64,000 nucleotides of DNA from Shouchella clausii. Its GTDB lineage: Bacteria > Bacillota > Bacilli > Bacillales > Bacillaceae_D. The position numbers and the translations under genes were made by a program. Positions 26,091 to 34,876 of the stretch are shown here, piece after piece (position 1 is the stretch's first letter; each line of letters opens with the position of its first letter). The notes below the pieces were generated by a model. It did not search any database, had not been told where the DNA came from, and saw only the letters and a list, made by a program, of their open reading frames with translations. Where the stretch lies: contig NZ_CP019985.1 of the NCBI RefSeq assembly GCF_002250115.1, positions 3,410,001 through 3,474,000 of the forward strand. The letters are read 5' to 3'.

Positions 26091-26999
26091 ATGAATGTGG
26101 AATTATCTGAACGGCTTTTGATTGACCAATTTGTCCGCTATGTCCAAGTCGAAAAGAACGGTTCAAAATGGACAATCGACCACTATCGAAAAGACGTACA
26201 GCAATTCGCCGCATTTATGTCGGCAGCGGGCATTGCCGAGATAAAAGACGTAAAGCACCAAGATGTCCGCCTATTTATAAGCGAGCTAGTCGATAAGAAG
26301 TACGCGAGAAAATCGATCGCGAGAAAATTGTCGGCGCTTAGAACCTTTGGAAAATTCTTGATGGAAGAGGGGCATATTAGCGAAAACCCTTTCTTGCACA
26401 CGCATTTGCCTAAACAAAAAACGGGTTTGCCTACTTTTCTCTATGAAGAAGAAATGGAGCACTGGCTTTTAGCGCTTCCTGCGAATAAGCCTCTCGAAAA
26501 GCGTGATAAGGCGATCATTGAGTTGCTGTATGCAACGGGAATGCGTGTTTCGGAATGCAGCATGCTGGCACTCGACCAATGGGATCGAGTAAGCGAGACG
26601 GTGCGTGTTTTCGGAAAAGGCCGCAAAGAGCGATATGTTCCAGTAGGGAAAATGGCTGTTAGCGCTGTTGAATCGTACATAAACGAGGCGCGTCCTAAGC
26701 TACTCCGTGCCAACGATCCGACTTCCCATTTGTTTTTGAACTATCGTGGAGGAGCGTTAAGCGATCGGAGCATTCGGAAGATTGTGGAAAAAAGGCTGGA
26801 CGAAGCGGCTATGCAGAAAAAAATAAGCCCACATGCCATTCGCCATTCCTTTGCGACCCATTTGCTTAATGCGGGTGCTGACTTGCGCGCTGTCCAAGAG
26901 TTGCTAGGCCACCAATCGCTAAAGACGACACAAGTTTATACACATGTAAGCAAGGAGCGGCTCTATGCCGTTTATAAAGGCGCCCATCCGCGAGCCTAA
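26091..26999 (+). CDS. xerC: Tyrosine recombinase XerC (CodV)
   Basis: 302-residue site-specific recombinase that with XerD (RipX) resolves chromosome dimers at dif. An N-terminal SAM-like DNA-binding domain (about 5-90) precedes the catalytic domain with Arg in ATGMRVSEC, Lys in GKGRKERYVP, His and Arg in HAIRHSFATH, His in ELLGHQS and the nucleophile Tyr in TTQVYTHVS. AGAGGGAGG precedes ATG. It starts the xerC-hslV-hslU-codY operon known from Bacillus. Confidence 0.97.
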   Translation: MNVELSERLLIDQFVRYVQVEKNGSKWTIDHYRKDVQQFAAFMSAAGIAEIKDVKHQDVRLFISELVDKKYARKSIARKLSALRTFGKFLMEEGHISENPFLHTHLPKQKTGLPTFLYEEEMEHWLLALPANKPLEKRDKAIIELLYATGMRVSECSMLALDQWDRVSETVRVFGKGRKERYVPVGKMAVSAVESYINEARPKLLRANDPTSHLFLNYRGGALSDRSIRKIVEKRLDEAAMQKKISPHAIRHSFATHLLNAGADLRAVQELLGHQSLKTTQVYTHVSKERLYAVYKGAHPRA

Positions 27000-27023
27000 G
27001 TCTATAAAAAGGAGCGTTTGACA

Positions 27024-27569
27024 ATGGAGGGTTTCCACGCAACAACGATTTTTGCGATTGCCCATAATGGCGGGTTTGCTATGGCTGGCGACGGCCAAGT
27101 GACGTTTGGCAATGCTGTGGTGATGAAACATACCGCACGCAAAGTCCGCAGGCTATACCATAATAACGTTCTTGCTGGCTTTGCTGGTTCAGTTGCTGAT
27201 GCTTTTACATTGTTCGAAAAGTTTGAAGCAAAACTGGAAGAATACAATGGCAATTTGCAGCGCGCCTCTGTCGAGCTAGCAAAGGAGTGGCGCAGCGACC
27301 GGGTGTTACGAAAACTTGAGGCGATGCTGATTGTGATGGATAAACAGGCTTTGCTTCTTATTTCAGGAACAGGAGAAGTGATCCAGCCTGACGACGGGAT
27401 TCTCGCTATTGGCTCTGGAGGAAATTACGCACTGAGTGCAGGCCGTGCGCTAAAGCGCCATGCCCCTGGGATGAGCGCACGTGAAATCGCCGTAGCTGCC
27501 CTTGAAACGGCTGGCGAAATTTGTGTGTATACAAATGACCAAATTGTCGTTGAGGAACTGACAGAGTGA
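27024..27569 (+). CDS. hslV: HslV/ClpQ protease subunit of the HslUV (CodWX) complex
   Basis: 181-residue beta-type proteasome-like peptidase degrading proteins fed by HslU. The body [42 protein letters not shown] is typical, as is [13 protein letters not shown] at the end. ATG 27024 lies 9 bases after AAGGAG and gives MEGFHATT. Bacillus subtilis ClpQ uses an N-terminal Ser exposed after Met removal, and Escherichia coli HslV uses Thr1 of TTIV; here neither Ser nor Thr follows Met. A TTG at 27018 would give M-T-M-E-G with Thr second, but only 3 bases from the Shine-Dalgarno. Confidence 0.93.
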   Translation: MEGFHATTIFAIAHNGGFAMAGDGQVTFGNAVVMKHTARKVRRLYHNNVLAGFAGSVADAFTLFEKFEAKLEEYNGNLQRASVELAKEWRSDRVLRKLEAMLIVMDKQALLLISGTGEVIQPDDGILAIGSGGNYALSAGRALKRHAPGMSAREIAVAALETAGEICVYTNDQIVVEELTE

Positions 27570-27594
27570 TGATGAACGATTGGAGGGTAAAGCA

Positions 27595-28986
27595 ATGACA
27601 AGCACATTGACGCCTCGGGAAATTGTAGAGCGGTTGAACCAATACATTGTCGGGCAAGACGGGGCCAAACGGTCTGTTGCTGTTGCACTGCGCAATCGCT
27701 ATCGCCGTACAAAGCTTGATCCTTCCATGAGGGAGGAAATTACTCCGAAAAACATTTTAATGATTGGCCCTACTGGCGTTGGGAAAACAGAAATTGCCAG
27801 AAGGCTTGCAAAACTTGTAGGCGCGCCGTTTATTAAGGTGGAGGCCACAAAGTTTACGGAAGTCGGTTATGTCGGCCGCGACGTTGAGTCCATGGTGCGC
27901 GATTTGGTTGAGTCAAGTGTTCGTCTTGTCAAAGAAGAGCGGGTCGCACTCGTGAAAGACGAAGCGAAAGAGCTGGCTGACAAACGGCTTATCGAACTTC
28001 TTGTCCCTTCCATGAAAAAGGAAACCAATTATAAAAATCCGTTTGAAATGCTCTTTAGCCAGCCGGATAAAGAGGATGAGGAAGACGGAGAAGAGGAACT
28101 GACCCGTGCCAATTTAAAGAAAAAAATGGCGGAAAAGCTAAAGCAAGGCGAGCTGGAAGAGCGCATCGTTACTGTTGAAGTGACGGAACAAAATCATGGT
28201 TTTATGGATTTGTTTCAAGGCGGGGCGGGTATGGAACAAATGGGCATGAATATGCAAGAAATGTTATCAAGCATGATGCCGAAGAAAAAGAAAAAACGCC
28301 GCATGACAGTGGCCGAAGCCCGTGGTGTACTCGCTGAAGAAGAAGCGCAGAAACTGATTGATATGGATGATGTCACACAGGAAGCGATTACACGGGCTGA
28401 ACAGCTCGGGATTATCTTTATCGACGAAATTGATAAAGTGGCTGGAAAAAACGATCAAGGGGCCAATGTATCTCGAGAAGGTGTCCAACGCGACATTTTG
28501 CCTATTGTGGAAGGTTCGACTGTCGTGACGAAATACGGTGCCGTTAAAACGGACCATATCCTTTTTATTGCAGCAGGCGCTTTTCATATGGCTAAACCAG
28601 CAGATTTAATTCCGGAATTGCAAGGGCGCTTTCCGATTAGGGTTGAACTGCAAAGTCTTTCTGTCGATGACTTTGTCCGCATTTTAGTGGAACCGGACAA
28701 CGCATTGACAAAGCAATATGAAGCACTTTTGCAGACTGAAGGTATAGAAATGAAGTTTTCAGACGAAGCTGTTCGTAAGATTGCGACGATTGCGAGCGAA
28801 GTGAACCAAGAAACAGAAAACATCGGAGCGCGCCGTTTGCATACGTTGCTAGAAAAATTGCTTGAAGATTTGTCCTTTGAAGCAGCTGATATTCACTTGG
28901 AGACACTTGAAATCACCGAACAGTATGTCGAAGAAAAACTAGGTTCCATTGCAAAAAACCGCGATTTGAGCCAATTTATATTGTAA
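27595..28986 (+). CDS. hslU: HslU/ClpY AAA+ unfoldase
   Basis: 463-residue ATPase partner of HslV. Walker [15 protein letters not shown], Walker [13 protein letters not shown], sensor and arginine-finger region [11 protein letters not shown], and the HslU-specific I-domain (about 110-240, charged and Met-rich, [20 protein letters not shown]) that engages substrates are all present. The C-terminal DLSQFIL is the tail that docks between HslV subunits. TGGAGGGT 7 bases before ATG 27595 sets the start; an upstream TTG at 27580 is in frame but precedes that site. Confidence 0.97.
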   Translation: MTSTLTPREIVERLNQYIVGQDGAKRSVAVALRNRYRRTKLDPSMREEITPKNILMIGPTGVGKTEIARRLAKLVGAPFIKVEATKFTEVGYVGRDVESMVRDLVESSVRLVKEERVALVKDEAKELADKRLIELLVPSMKKETNYKNPFEMLFSQPDKEDEEDGEEELTRANLKKKMAEKLKQGELEERIVTVEVTEQNHGFMDLFQGGAGMEQMGMNMQEMLSSMMPKKKKKRRMTVAEARGVLAEEEAQKLIDMDDVTQEAITRAEQLGIIFIDEIDKVAGKNDQGANVSREGVQRDILPIVEGSTVVTKYGAVKTDHILFIAAGAFHMAKPADLIPELQGRFPIRVELQSLSVDDFVRILVEPDNALTKQYEALLQTEGIEMKFSDEAVRKIATIASEVNQETENIGARRLHTLLEKLLEDLSFEAADIHLETLEITEQYVEEKLGSIAKNRDLSQFIL

Positions 28987-29011
28987 TAGCAAACAAAGGA
29001 GAGATGTAGGA

Positions 29012-29791
29012 ATGGATTTACTTACAAGAACAAGAAAGATTAATGAAATGCTGCAGAAAACAAGCGGACAACACGTCAATTTCCGGGAAATGGCGATGAC
29101 GTTGCGTGAAGCGATTGGCTCTAACGTCTTTGTCGTTAGCCGCCGTGGTAAATTGCTCGGTTTCTCTATTGAAGAAGAGATTGAGAATGATCGCATGAAA
29201 AAAATGCTCGACGAACGCCAGTTTCCAGAAGAGTATACTGATGGCCTATTTAAAATTGAGGACACTTCTGCCAACATTGATGTAGACAGCGAGTATACTG
29301 CGTTTCCGGTTGAAAACCGTGACATCTTTAAAAATGGCTTAACAACAATTGTGCCAATTAAAGGTGGCGGTCAACGTCTTGGTACGTTGATTCTATCCCG
29401 TTTAAACCGCTCTTTTAGCGATGATGATTTGATCTTGGCTGAATACGGGGCAACGGTTGTCGGCATGGAAATTCTCCATGAGAAGACACAAGAAATTGAA
29501 GAAGAAGCGCGCAGCAAAGCAGTGGTACAAATGGCGATCAGTTCACTTTCATACAGTGAGTTAGAAGCAGTTGAGCATATTTTTGAGGAGCTTGACGGCA
29601 GAGAAGGATTGCTTGTAGCAAGCAAAATTGCTGACCGTGTGGGCATTACCCGTTCTGTTATCGTTAATGCATTGCGTAAACTTGAAAGTGCAGGCGTCAT
29701 CGAATCTCGTTCTTTAGGAATGAAAGGCACATACATTAAAGTGCTTAATGACAAGTTTCTATTGGAACTAGAGCGCATGAAAGAAGACTAA
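29012..29791 (+). CDS. codY: GTP-sensing transcriptional regulator CodY
   Basis: 259-residue global repressor of stationary-phase, nitrogen and branched-chain amino-acid genes, activated by GTP and Ile/Leu/Val. The N-terminal GAF-like domain (about 1-155, with [22 protein letters not shown]) binds the branched-chain amino acids. The C-terminal winged helix is [43 protein letters not shown] precedes ATG, 25 bases after hslU, as in Bacillus. A strong terminator closes the operon. Confidence 0.99.
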   Translation: MDLLTRTRKINEMLQKTSGQHVNFREMAMTLREAIGSNVFVVSRRGKLLGFSIEEEIENDRMKKMLDERQFPEEYTDGLFKIEDTSANIDVDSEYTAFPVENRDIFKNGLTTIVPIKGGGQRLGTLILSRLNRSFSDDDLILAEYGATVVGMEILHEKTQEIEEEARSKAVVQMAISSLSYSELEAVEHIFEELDGREGLLVASKIADRVGITRSVIVNALRKLESAGVIESRSLGMKGTYIKVLNDKFLLELERMKED

Positions 29792-29830
29792 GCCCAATTA
29801 TAAAATCAACCAGATTGATCGACAGGCTGG

Positions 29831-29866
29831 AACCACCCGTCCAAGGAAGGACGGGTGGTTTTTTGT
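29831..29866 (+). terminator. Intrinsic terminator of the xerC-hslVU-codY operon
   Basis: ACCACCCGTCC and GGACGGGTGGT form an 11-bp perfect stem around AAGGAA, followed by TTTTTTG. Confidence 0.95.
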
Positions 29867-29990
29867 TATGTGATCTGTGCTCTTTTTCAACTAGCAAAAA
29901 GGACCTAAGGTAGGATGATGTTTCAAGTGTTTAGTCGATATGTAGTGTTGGTAAAGGGACCAAATGCCTAAATAGTAACAAAGTTAGCTA

Positions 29991-30056
29991 TGGAAGAGAG
30001 AAGGGAGATTAGAAACGGGCATTAATGCCCAGTTCCAACTAAAAACTCTCTTTCCA
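29991..30056 (+). repeat. Nested inverted repeats with a perfect 14-bp palindrome
   Basis: The inner palindrome is GGGCATTAATGCCC (30017-30030). Outer arms TGGAAGAGAG (29991-30000) and CTCTCTTTCCA (30046-30056) pair apart from one extra base. Together they could form a 66-base stem structure or a tandem operator upstream of the flagellar promoter. Confidence 0.6.
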
Positions 30057-30191
30057 ATAAACTAGTAAAAATGACAATCTCACCAAGAGTCTAAAGTCCT
30101 AAAAATCGTGACGTTAGGTTGTTAATTGGGACTAAAATCACTTCGTATCATGGTACATTAGACTTAATTATATATAAATCTCAAATGAGCT

Positions 30192-30220
30192 TAGACAAAC
30201 ATCTCAAAAACTAGTAAAAT
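30192..30220 (+). promoter_or_regulatory. SigA-type promoter of the fla/che operon
   Basis: TAGACA (30192-30197), 17 bases, TAAAAT (30215-30220), about 80 bases before flgB. It is the likely major promoter for the following 23 kb of co-directional flagellar genes. Confidence 0.65.
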
Positions 30221-30302
30221 TTTATCAGGGCTAAACATGGGAAATAGTGCTTAATCTTTCCTGTTTTTATGAGAAAAGACATGAGTAAAAGGAGGGAGAC
30301 GA

Positions 30303-30698
30303 TTGTTCGTTACTAGTACAATAGCAGCGCTTGAAGAAGGCATACGCTACTCGTCGACGAAACAAAAAGCGATCTCAACAAATCTAGCAAATGTCGACAC
30401 ACCTAATTTTAAAGAGAAAACCGTGTCTTTTGACCAAGTTTTACAGGCTGTCGGGGAAAAAACGGGCCACTTGCAAGCAAAGCGGACAGACGAGCGCCAT
30501 TTGTCTTTTCCGCTTCCTGGGAATGGCGGTATTTCATTACGGGAAAAGGGAGAGCTATACAACCACAATGGGAACAGTGTCGACGTAGATAAGCAAATGA
30601 CTGAAATGGCGAAAAACCAACTTTATTACAATGCACTCGTTGACCGAATCAGCGGAAGCTTCCAATCGATTGAAACAGCAATTAAAGGTGGCAAATAG
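30303..30698 (+). CDS. flgB: Flagellar basal-body rod protein FlgB
   Basis: 131-residue proximal rod subunit, exported by the flagellar secretion apparatus. The N-terminal rod-family motif is present as KQKAISTNLANVDTPNFKEKTVSF, and the C-terminal NGNSVDVDKQMTEMAKNQLYYNALVDRIS is the conserved coiled-coil end. TTG start with AAAAGGAGGG 6 bases upstream. First gene of the fla/che operon; flgC follows 12 bases later. Confidence 0.97.
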   Translation: MFVTSTIAALEEGIRYSSTKQKAISTNLANVDTPNFKEKTVSFDQVLQAVGEKTGHLQAKRTDERHLSFPLPGNGGISLREKGELYNHNGNSVDVDKQMTEMAKNQLYYNALVDRISGSFQSIETAIKGGK

Positions 30699-30710
30699 GA
30701 GGAAAGGCAT

Positions 30711-31157
30711 ATGACGATGTTTTCAAGCATGAACGTATCTGGGTCAGGACTGACACTACAGCGATTGCGAATGGATGTAGCAGCAAGCAACATTGCTAAT
30801 GCTGATACAACAAGGGCCGAACTTGTAAATGGCGAATGGCAGCCCTACCAGCGGCGAATGGTTGTCCAAGGCCCAACGTCGATGGGGCGCTTTTCGACAG
30901 AGCTGCAAAAAGCAACGGCCGAGCTTGACCAAGGAGTAGTAGCAAAACAAATTGTCCGTGATCCTACACCGGCCACACTTGTTTATGACCCAACCCATCC
31001 TGATGCAAATGAAGATGGGTATGTCGCGAAACCAAATGTCGAGATTGCAAGAGAAATGGTGGATATTACAAGTGCCACGAGGTCCTATGAAGCGAACGTC
31101 ACAGCGCTTCAAGCTAGTAAAGGGATGGTTATGAAAGCACTGGAAATAGGTCGTTAA
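30711..31157 (+). CDS. flgC: Flagellar basal-body rod protein FlgC
   Basis: 148-residue proximal rod protein. SGSGLTLQRLRMDVAASNIANADTTRAE is the N-terminal rod motif, and VEIAREMVDITSATRSYEANVTALQASKGMVMKALEIG is the conserved C-terminal helix. Start ATG with AGGAGGAAAGG upstream. It sits between flgB and fliE as in all Bacillus fla operons. Confidence 0.98.
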   Translation: MTMFSSMNVSGSGLTLQRLRMDVAASNIANADTTRAELVNGEWQPYQRRMVVQGPTSMGRFSTELQKATAELDQGVVAKQIVRDPTPATLVYDPTHPDANEDGYVAKPNVEIAREMVDITSATRSYEANVTALQASKGMVMKALEIGR

Positions 31158-31173
31158 AGGAGGATGAGGAAAG

Positions 31174-31467
31174 ATGACAATTGAAGCGATGCAGCCACTT
31201 CTCCAACCGCTCGCTACACAAACTGGCAAAACGGAGGCAAACAGCAAAGGCGATTTTAAGTCGGCTTTAATGAATGCTCTCCAATCAGTCAACCAAGACC
31301 AGCTTGCTTCAAGTGAAGCAACACAAGCACTGGTTAAACAAGAACCGATTGATGTTCATGATGTCATGATTGCGGCGAGCAAGGCATCGGTTTCAATGCA
31401 AGCCGCGCTAGAAGTACGAAATAAAGCAGTAGAAGCGTATCAGGAAATGATGAGAATGCAAATTTAA
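31174..31467 (+). CDS. fliE: Flagellar hook-basal body protein FliE
   Basis: 97-residue adaptor between the FliF MS ring and the rod. The conserved part is FKSALMNALQSVNQDQLASSEATQALVKQEPIDVHDVMIAASKASVSMQAALEVRNKAVEAYQEMMRMQ. The first 25 residues are Thr/Gln-rich and variable. AAAGGAGG 9 bases before ATG. fliF follows. Confidence 0.97.
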   Translation: MTIEAMQPLLQPLATQTGKTEANSKGDFKSALMNALQSVNQDQLASSEATQALVKQEPIDVHDVMIAASKASVSMQAALEVRNKAVEAYQEMMRMQI

Positions 31468-31501
31468 GCCGCCTGAAAGGCGAGATGCAAGCGGAGGCGC
31501 C

Positions 31502-33082
31502 ATGAAGGAGAAAGCGAAGCAATTCAAGAACCAGGTGCAAACGTTTTGGACAGAGAGCAGTACGCTGCGAAAAAGTGCAGTCATTTCCGTTGTTTTACTA
31601 CTTTTATTAGCGATTGCACTGGCTGCGGCCCTTCTATTCCGAACGAATTATGCGCCCTTATATAGCCAATTGACATTGGCCGAAGCTGGCCAAATACAAG
31701 AAGCACTCGAGCAACGAGGGGTGGCTGCCCGCGTTTCAAATGACGGCACCACCATTCACGTGCCTGAGGCGGATGTAGATCGGTTGAAAGTTGAACTCGC
31801 CGCTGAAGGACTACCTAAAAGCGGCAGCATCGATTATGCGTTTTTTCAAAACCAAATGGGTTTTGGGATGACTGACAATGAGTTTACCGTTATCGAACGG
31901 TCCCTTATGCAAACGGAGCTTGCCGAATTAATAAGGGGCGTCCAAGGCGTCGAGCAAGCGAATGTCATCATTACGCTCCCTGAAGAAAGCGTCTGGCTGA
32001 ATTCAGGCCAAGAAAGCTCGACTGCTGCGGTAGTGTTGCAGTTAGAGCCGGGGTATACGCTCGATTCGTCGCAAGTGAAAGCTTTATATCATTTAATATC
32101 AAAAAGTGTACCTAATTTACCGATTGAAAATATTGTGTTATCCGATTCGCAGTTCAACAACTATACATACCAGGAAGAGGAAACAAGTCCTGCTGCTTCG
32201 TTCCAATCACAGCGTGAAATCAAACAAGAAATTGAGTCGGACTTGAAACAAACGATCAATCAACTTTTAAGTGCGGTGGTCGGGCCAGAAAATGCAATCG
32301 TATCTGTTACGGCAGATATCGATTTTACCCAAGAACAGCGGACTGAGGATTTGGTTGAGCCAGTTGACGAAGAAGAGGTTTCTGGGCTGGCAATCAGTGT
32401 TGAACGAATTAATGAAATGTATGAAGGAACAACAGGCAATGAGGAAGGTGTCGCTGGTGTAGGCGATGAGATTCCCAATTATACTGGCGCAGCAGGCGGT
32501 GGCGATTCTGAATCAGAGCGAACTGAAGAGCGGATTAATTATGAAGTTAACCGGATCCACCGGGAAATCATCGAAAGCCCTTATGAAATCCGCGATTTAG
32601 GAATTCAAGTAATGGTCAACCCGCCAGAAGGGATGCAAGCATTGCCGCCTCAGCAAACAGCTGACATCACCGCTATGTTAGAGACGATTATCCGTACGAC
32701 ATTGCCAGATGGTAGCGAGGAGGAAGGAGAACAGGATGTTGGTGACCGTGTAGTGGTGACATCAATGCCATTCGCACAAACGGAAACGGGAGAGGCGGAA
32801 CAGCCGGCAGCAACGATACCTGTCTGGATTTACGCTGTAGCTGCTGGATTAGTCTTGCTGATTATCATACTAGCTGTCCTGCTATACCGGAAAAGAGAAC
32901 CAGCTGACTTAGCGGAAGAGCAAGATGAGGCGCCAGAACCAGAGCCAGAGCAAGAGGATGAGCCACTTATGGAAACGGAAGAAACAGAAGAGAGCAAGCA
33001 AATGCGGCAATTAAACCGACTAGCAAAAGAACAACCAGAAGACTTTTCAAAGCTTTTGCGGACATGGCTTTCAGATGAATAG
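31502..33082 (+). CDS. fliF: Flagellar MS-ring protein FliF
   Basis: 526-residue membrane protein that forms the MS ring, on which FliG and the export gate assemble. Two membrane spans (about 25-46 and 441-464) flank the periplasmic ring-building domains; YAPLYSQLTLAEAGQIQEALEQRGV and VNVIITLPEE-like blocks are visible. The cytoplasmic tail is acidic and ends in RLAKEQPEDFSKLLRTWLSDE, the FliG-binding segment. GCGGAGGCGCC precedes ATG. Confidence 0.97.
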   Translation: MKEKAKQFKNQVQTFWTESSTLRKSAVISVVLLLLLAIALAAALLFRTNYAPLYSQLTLAEAGQIQEALEQRGVAARVSNDGTTIHVPEADVDRLKVELAAEGLPKSGSIDYAFFQNQMGFGMTDNEFTVIERSLMQTELAELIRGVQGVEQANVIITLPEESVWLNSGQESSTAAVVLQLEPGYTLDSSQVKALYHLISKSVPNLPIENIVLSDSQFNNYTYQEEETSPAASFQSQREIKQEIESDLKQTINQLLSAVVGPENAIVSVTADIDFTQEQRTEDLVEPVDEEEVSGLAISVERINEMYEGTTGNEEGVAGVGDEIPNYTGAAGGGDSESERTEERINYEVNRIHREIIESPYEIRDLGIQVMVNPPEGMQALPPQQTADITAMLETIIRTTLPDGSEEEGEQDVGDRVVVTSMPFAQTETGEAEQPAATIPVWIYAVAAGLVLLIIILAVLLYRKREPADLAEEQDEAPEPEPEQEDEPLMETEETEESKQMRQLNRLAKEQPEDFSKLLRTWLSDE

Positions 33083-33102
33083 TAGAAAGGAGATTGGACG
33101 AA

Positions 33103-34110
33103 ATGCCGAAAGCAAAGCTGACGGGACGCCAAAAAGCAGCGATATTGCTGATTTCACTCGGGCCAGACACGGCAGCGCAAGTGTATAAACACTTAACTGA
33201 GGATGAAATTGAATTGCTGTCGCTTGAAATATCCGCGATGCGAAAAGTCGATAAAGATGTTCAAAACAATGTCATGGGCGAATTTCATTCGATGGCGAAA
33301 GCGCAGGAGTACATTGCCCAAGGCGGTATAGGTTTTGCGAAGACGATTTTAGAAAAAGCATTAGGAGAAGAAGCGGCCGCCTCGATGATCCAACGGCTGA
33401 CGTCAACGATCCAAGTAAGGCCATTTGATTTTGCCCGCAAAACGGATGCAAGCCAAATATTAAATTTTATCCAGCATGAGCATCCGCAAACCATTGCCGT
33501 AATCCTATCGTACTTGTCAGCCAAGCAGGCAGGTCAAATCATTTCTGCTTTGCCAGAAACGATCCAGACCGATGTCGCAAGGCGAATGGCGCTAATGGAC
33601 AGCTCTTCTCCAGAAGTGATCGCTCAAGTGGAAGCGGTTTTGGAAGAGAAGCTGTCGCAAACATTGTCACAAGACTTTACGGAAACGGGCGGAATTGAAG
33701 CAGTCGTAGAAGTGTTGAATGGTGTGGACCGTTCAACGGAACGGACGATTCTTGATGGGCTCTATATCCAAGATCCTGAGTTGGCGGAAGAAATCAAAAA
33801 ACGGATGTTTGTGTTTGAAGATATTGTCACACTTGAAAAACGGGCGATCCAAAGAGTCATCCGCGATGTGGACAACGATGACTTGAAGCTTGCCTTGAAA
33901 GTAGCAAGCGATGACGTGAAAGAAATGGTGTTTGACAATATGTCCCAACGGATGGCTGAAGCATTTAAAGACGAAATGGATTACATGGGGCCTGTCCGCT
34001 TACGTGATGTAGAAGAAGCACAATCGCGGATTGTCGCTACCATCAGGCAGCTCGAAGAAATGGGCGAAATTGTGATTGCCCGCACGAATGGAGATGACGT
34101 CCTTGTCTAA
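33103..34110 (+). CDS. fliG: Flagellar motor switch protein FliG
   Basis: 335-residue rotor protein that couples stator ion flow to torque. FliG_N (LTGRQKAAILLISLGPDTAAQVYKHLTEDEIELLSLEI), FliG_M (QHEHPQTIAVILSYLSAKQAGQII) and FliG_C with the charged torque helix (LALKVASDDVKEMVFDNMSQRMAEAFKDEMDYMGPVRLRDVEEAQ). ATG 33103 is chosen because AAAGGAG lies 10 bases before it; the in-frame TTG at 33094 is too close to the site. It overlaps fliH. Confidence 0.97.
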   Translation: MPKAKLTGRQKAAILLISLGPDTAAQVYKHLTEDEIELLSLEISAMRKVDKDVQNNVMGEFHSMAKAQEYIAQGGIGFAKTILEKALGEEAAASMIQRLTSTIQVRPFDFARKTDASQILNFIQHEHPQTIAVILSYLSAKQAGQIISALPETIQTDVARRMALMDSSSPEVIAQVEAVLEEKLSQTLSQDFTETGGIEAVVEVLNGVDRSTERTILDGLYIQDPELAEEIKKRMFVFEDIVTLEKRAIQRVIRDVDNDDLKLALKVASDDVKEMVFDNMSQRMAEAFKDEMDYMGPVRLRDVEEAQSRIVATIRQLEEMGEIVIARTNGDDVLV

Positions 34111-34876
34111 TGTAATCCGTTCTACTAAGAATGTGAGCATTGCACGGGAAATTGGCATTAAACCTTTGTATCAACGGGCAAGAGAACGGGAAACAAGACA
34201 AGAACTTGCCAAAGAAGAAGAAGCCCAATTCGAACAGCTACAAGAAAAAGCAGAAGCAAAGGCAGCCCAATTGATCGAGGAAGCACAAGCACAAGCGACG
34301 GCAATCGAAGAAAAGATGGAAAGCAAACAAGCGGAGCTAGAGCAACAATGGGAAAAAGCGCGCTTGAAAGCAGAACAAGAAGGGTATGATGCTGGCTTTA
34401 CAGCGGGTGAAAGCCAAGCAAAAGCGATTTACGAGTCAACGATTGCGGAAGCGAAACAAGTGCTAGAAGAGGCGCAGGCTGCGGCTGCATTAAAAGTAGA
34501 CAATGAACAACCGCTTTTGATTGAGCTTGCCTGTGCCATTGCTGAAAAGGTGATCGGCGTTTCTATCGCAGAGGACCCGTACTTGCAGAATATCGTGCGA
34601 GCCGCTCTTGCCGAAGTGCGCGACCACGCATTTGTCAAATTGTATGTGCCGCCCCATTGGTATAAAAGACTCGCTGCTTGTGTGGACGAGTTGCAAGGGG
34701 CCATACCTGCCTGCGAAGATTTTCAGCTTATACCAGACGGGCAACTACAAGACGACCACTGTTTTATCGTCACCAATGCTGGAAGAATGGATGCCTCTCT
34801 TCCGACGCAGATCGAGCAGTTGAAAAAGCAGCTTCATGAGGCTGCGAGGTGTGGTTCCTTTGCAAAAGCTCATTGA
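34094..34876 (+). CDS. fliH: Flagellar assembly protein FliH
   Basis: About 260 residues. FliH binds and regulates the export ATPase FliI. A long charged coiled coil (about 30-130, many Glu/Gln/Ala) with GYDAGFTAGESQAKA is followed by the C-terminal FliI-binding domain (ELACAIAEKVIGVSI, VPPHWYKRL, SLPTQIEQLKKQL). The start is ambiguous within the fliG overlap: ATG 34076, 34088 and 34094 and TTG 34103 are all in frame. TTG 34103 has GGAG at the best spacing. I list ATG 34094 (MTSLSNVIRS), the start that agrees with family N-termini. Confidence 0.92.
   Translation: MTSLSNVIRSTKNVSIAREIGIKPLYQRARERETRQELAKEEEAQFEQLQEKAEAKAAQLIEEAQAQATAIEEKMESKQAELEQQWEKARLKAEQEGYDAGFTAGESQAKAIYESTIAEAKQVLEEAQAAAALKVDNEQPLLIELACAIAEKVIGVSIAEDPYLQNIVRAALAEVRDHAFVKLYVPPHWYKRLAACVDELQGAIPACEDFQLIPDGQLQDDHCFIVTNAGRMDASLPTQIEQLKKQLHEAARCGSFAKAH

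Larger units (their letters stand above)
29867..30302 (+). other. Non-coding spacer between codY and flgB, 436 bases
   Basis: AT-rich with no open frame of note. It holds the structured segment 29991-30056, the fla/che promoter at 30192-30220 and the flgB ribosome binding site AAAAGGAGGG (30287-30296). A GTCGATAT at 29934 resembles a SigD -10 but lacks a TAAA at the right distance. Confidence 0.7.

Noticed and set aside
29934-29941. GTCGATAT resembling a SigD -10 upstream of flgB
   Set aside because: The bases at the required 15-16 nt upstream spacing are not TAAA, and the match to GCCGATAT is imperfect.
30756-31292. 178-codon - strand open frame across flgC and fliE
   Set aside because: It is antisense to two conserved genes, with no recognisable domain.
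33285-33524. Antisense open frame within fliG
   Set aside because: Shadow of the coding strand; no start site or domain.
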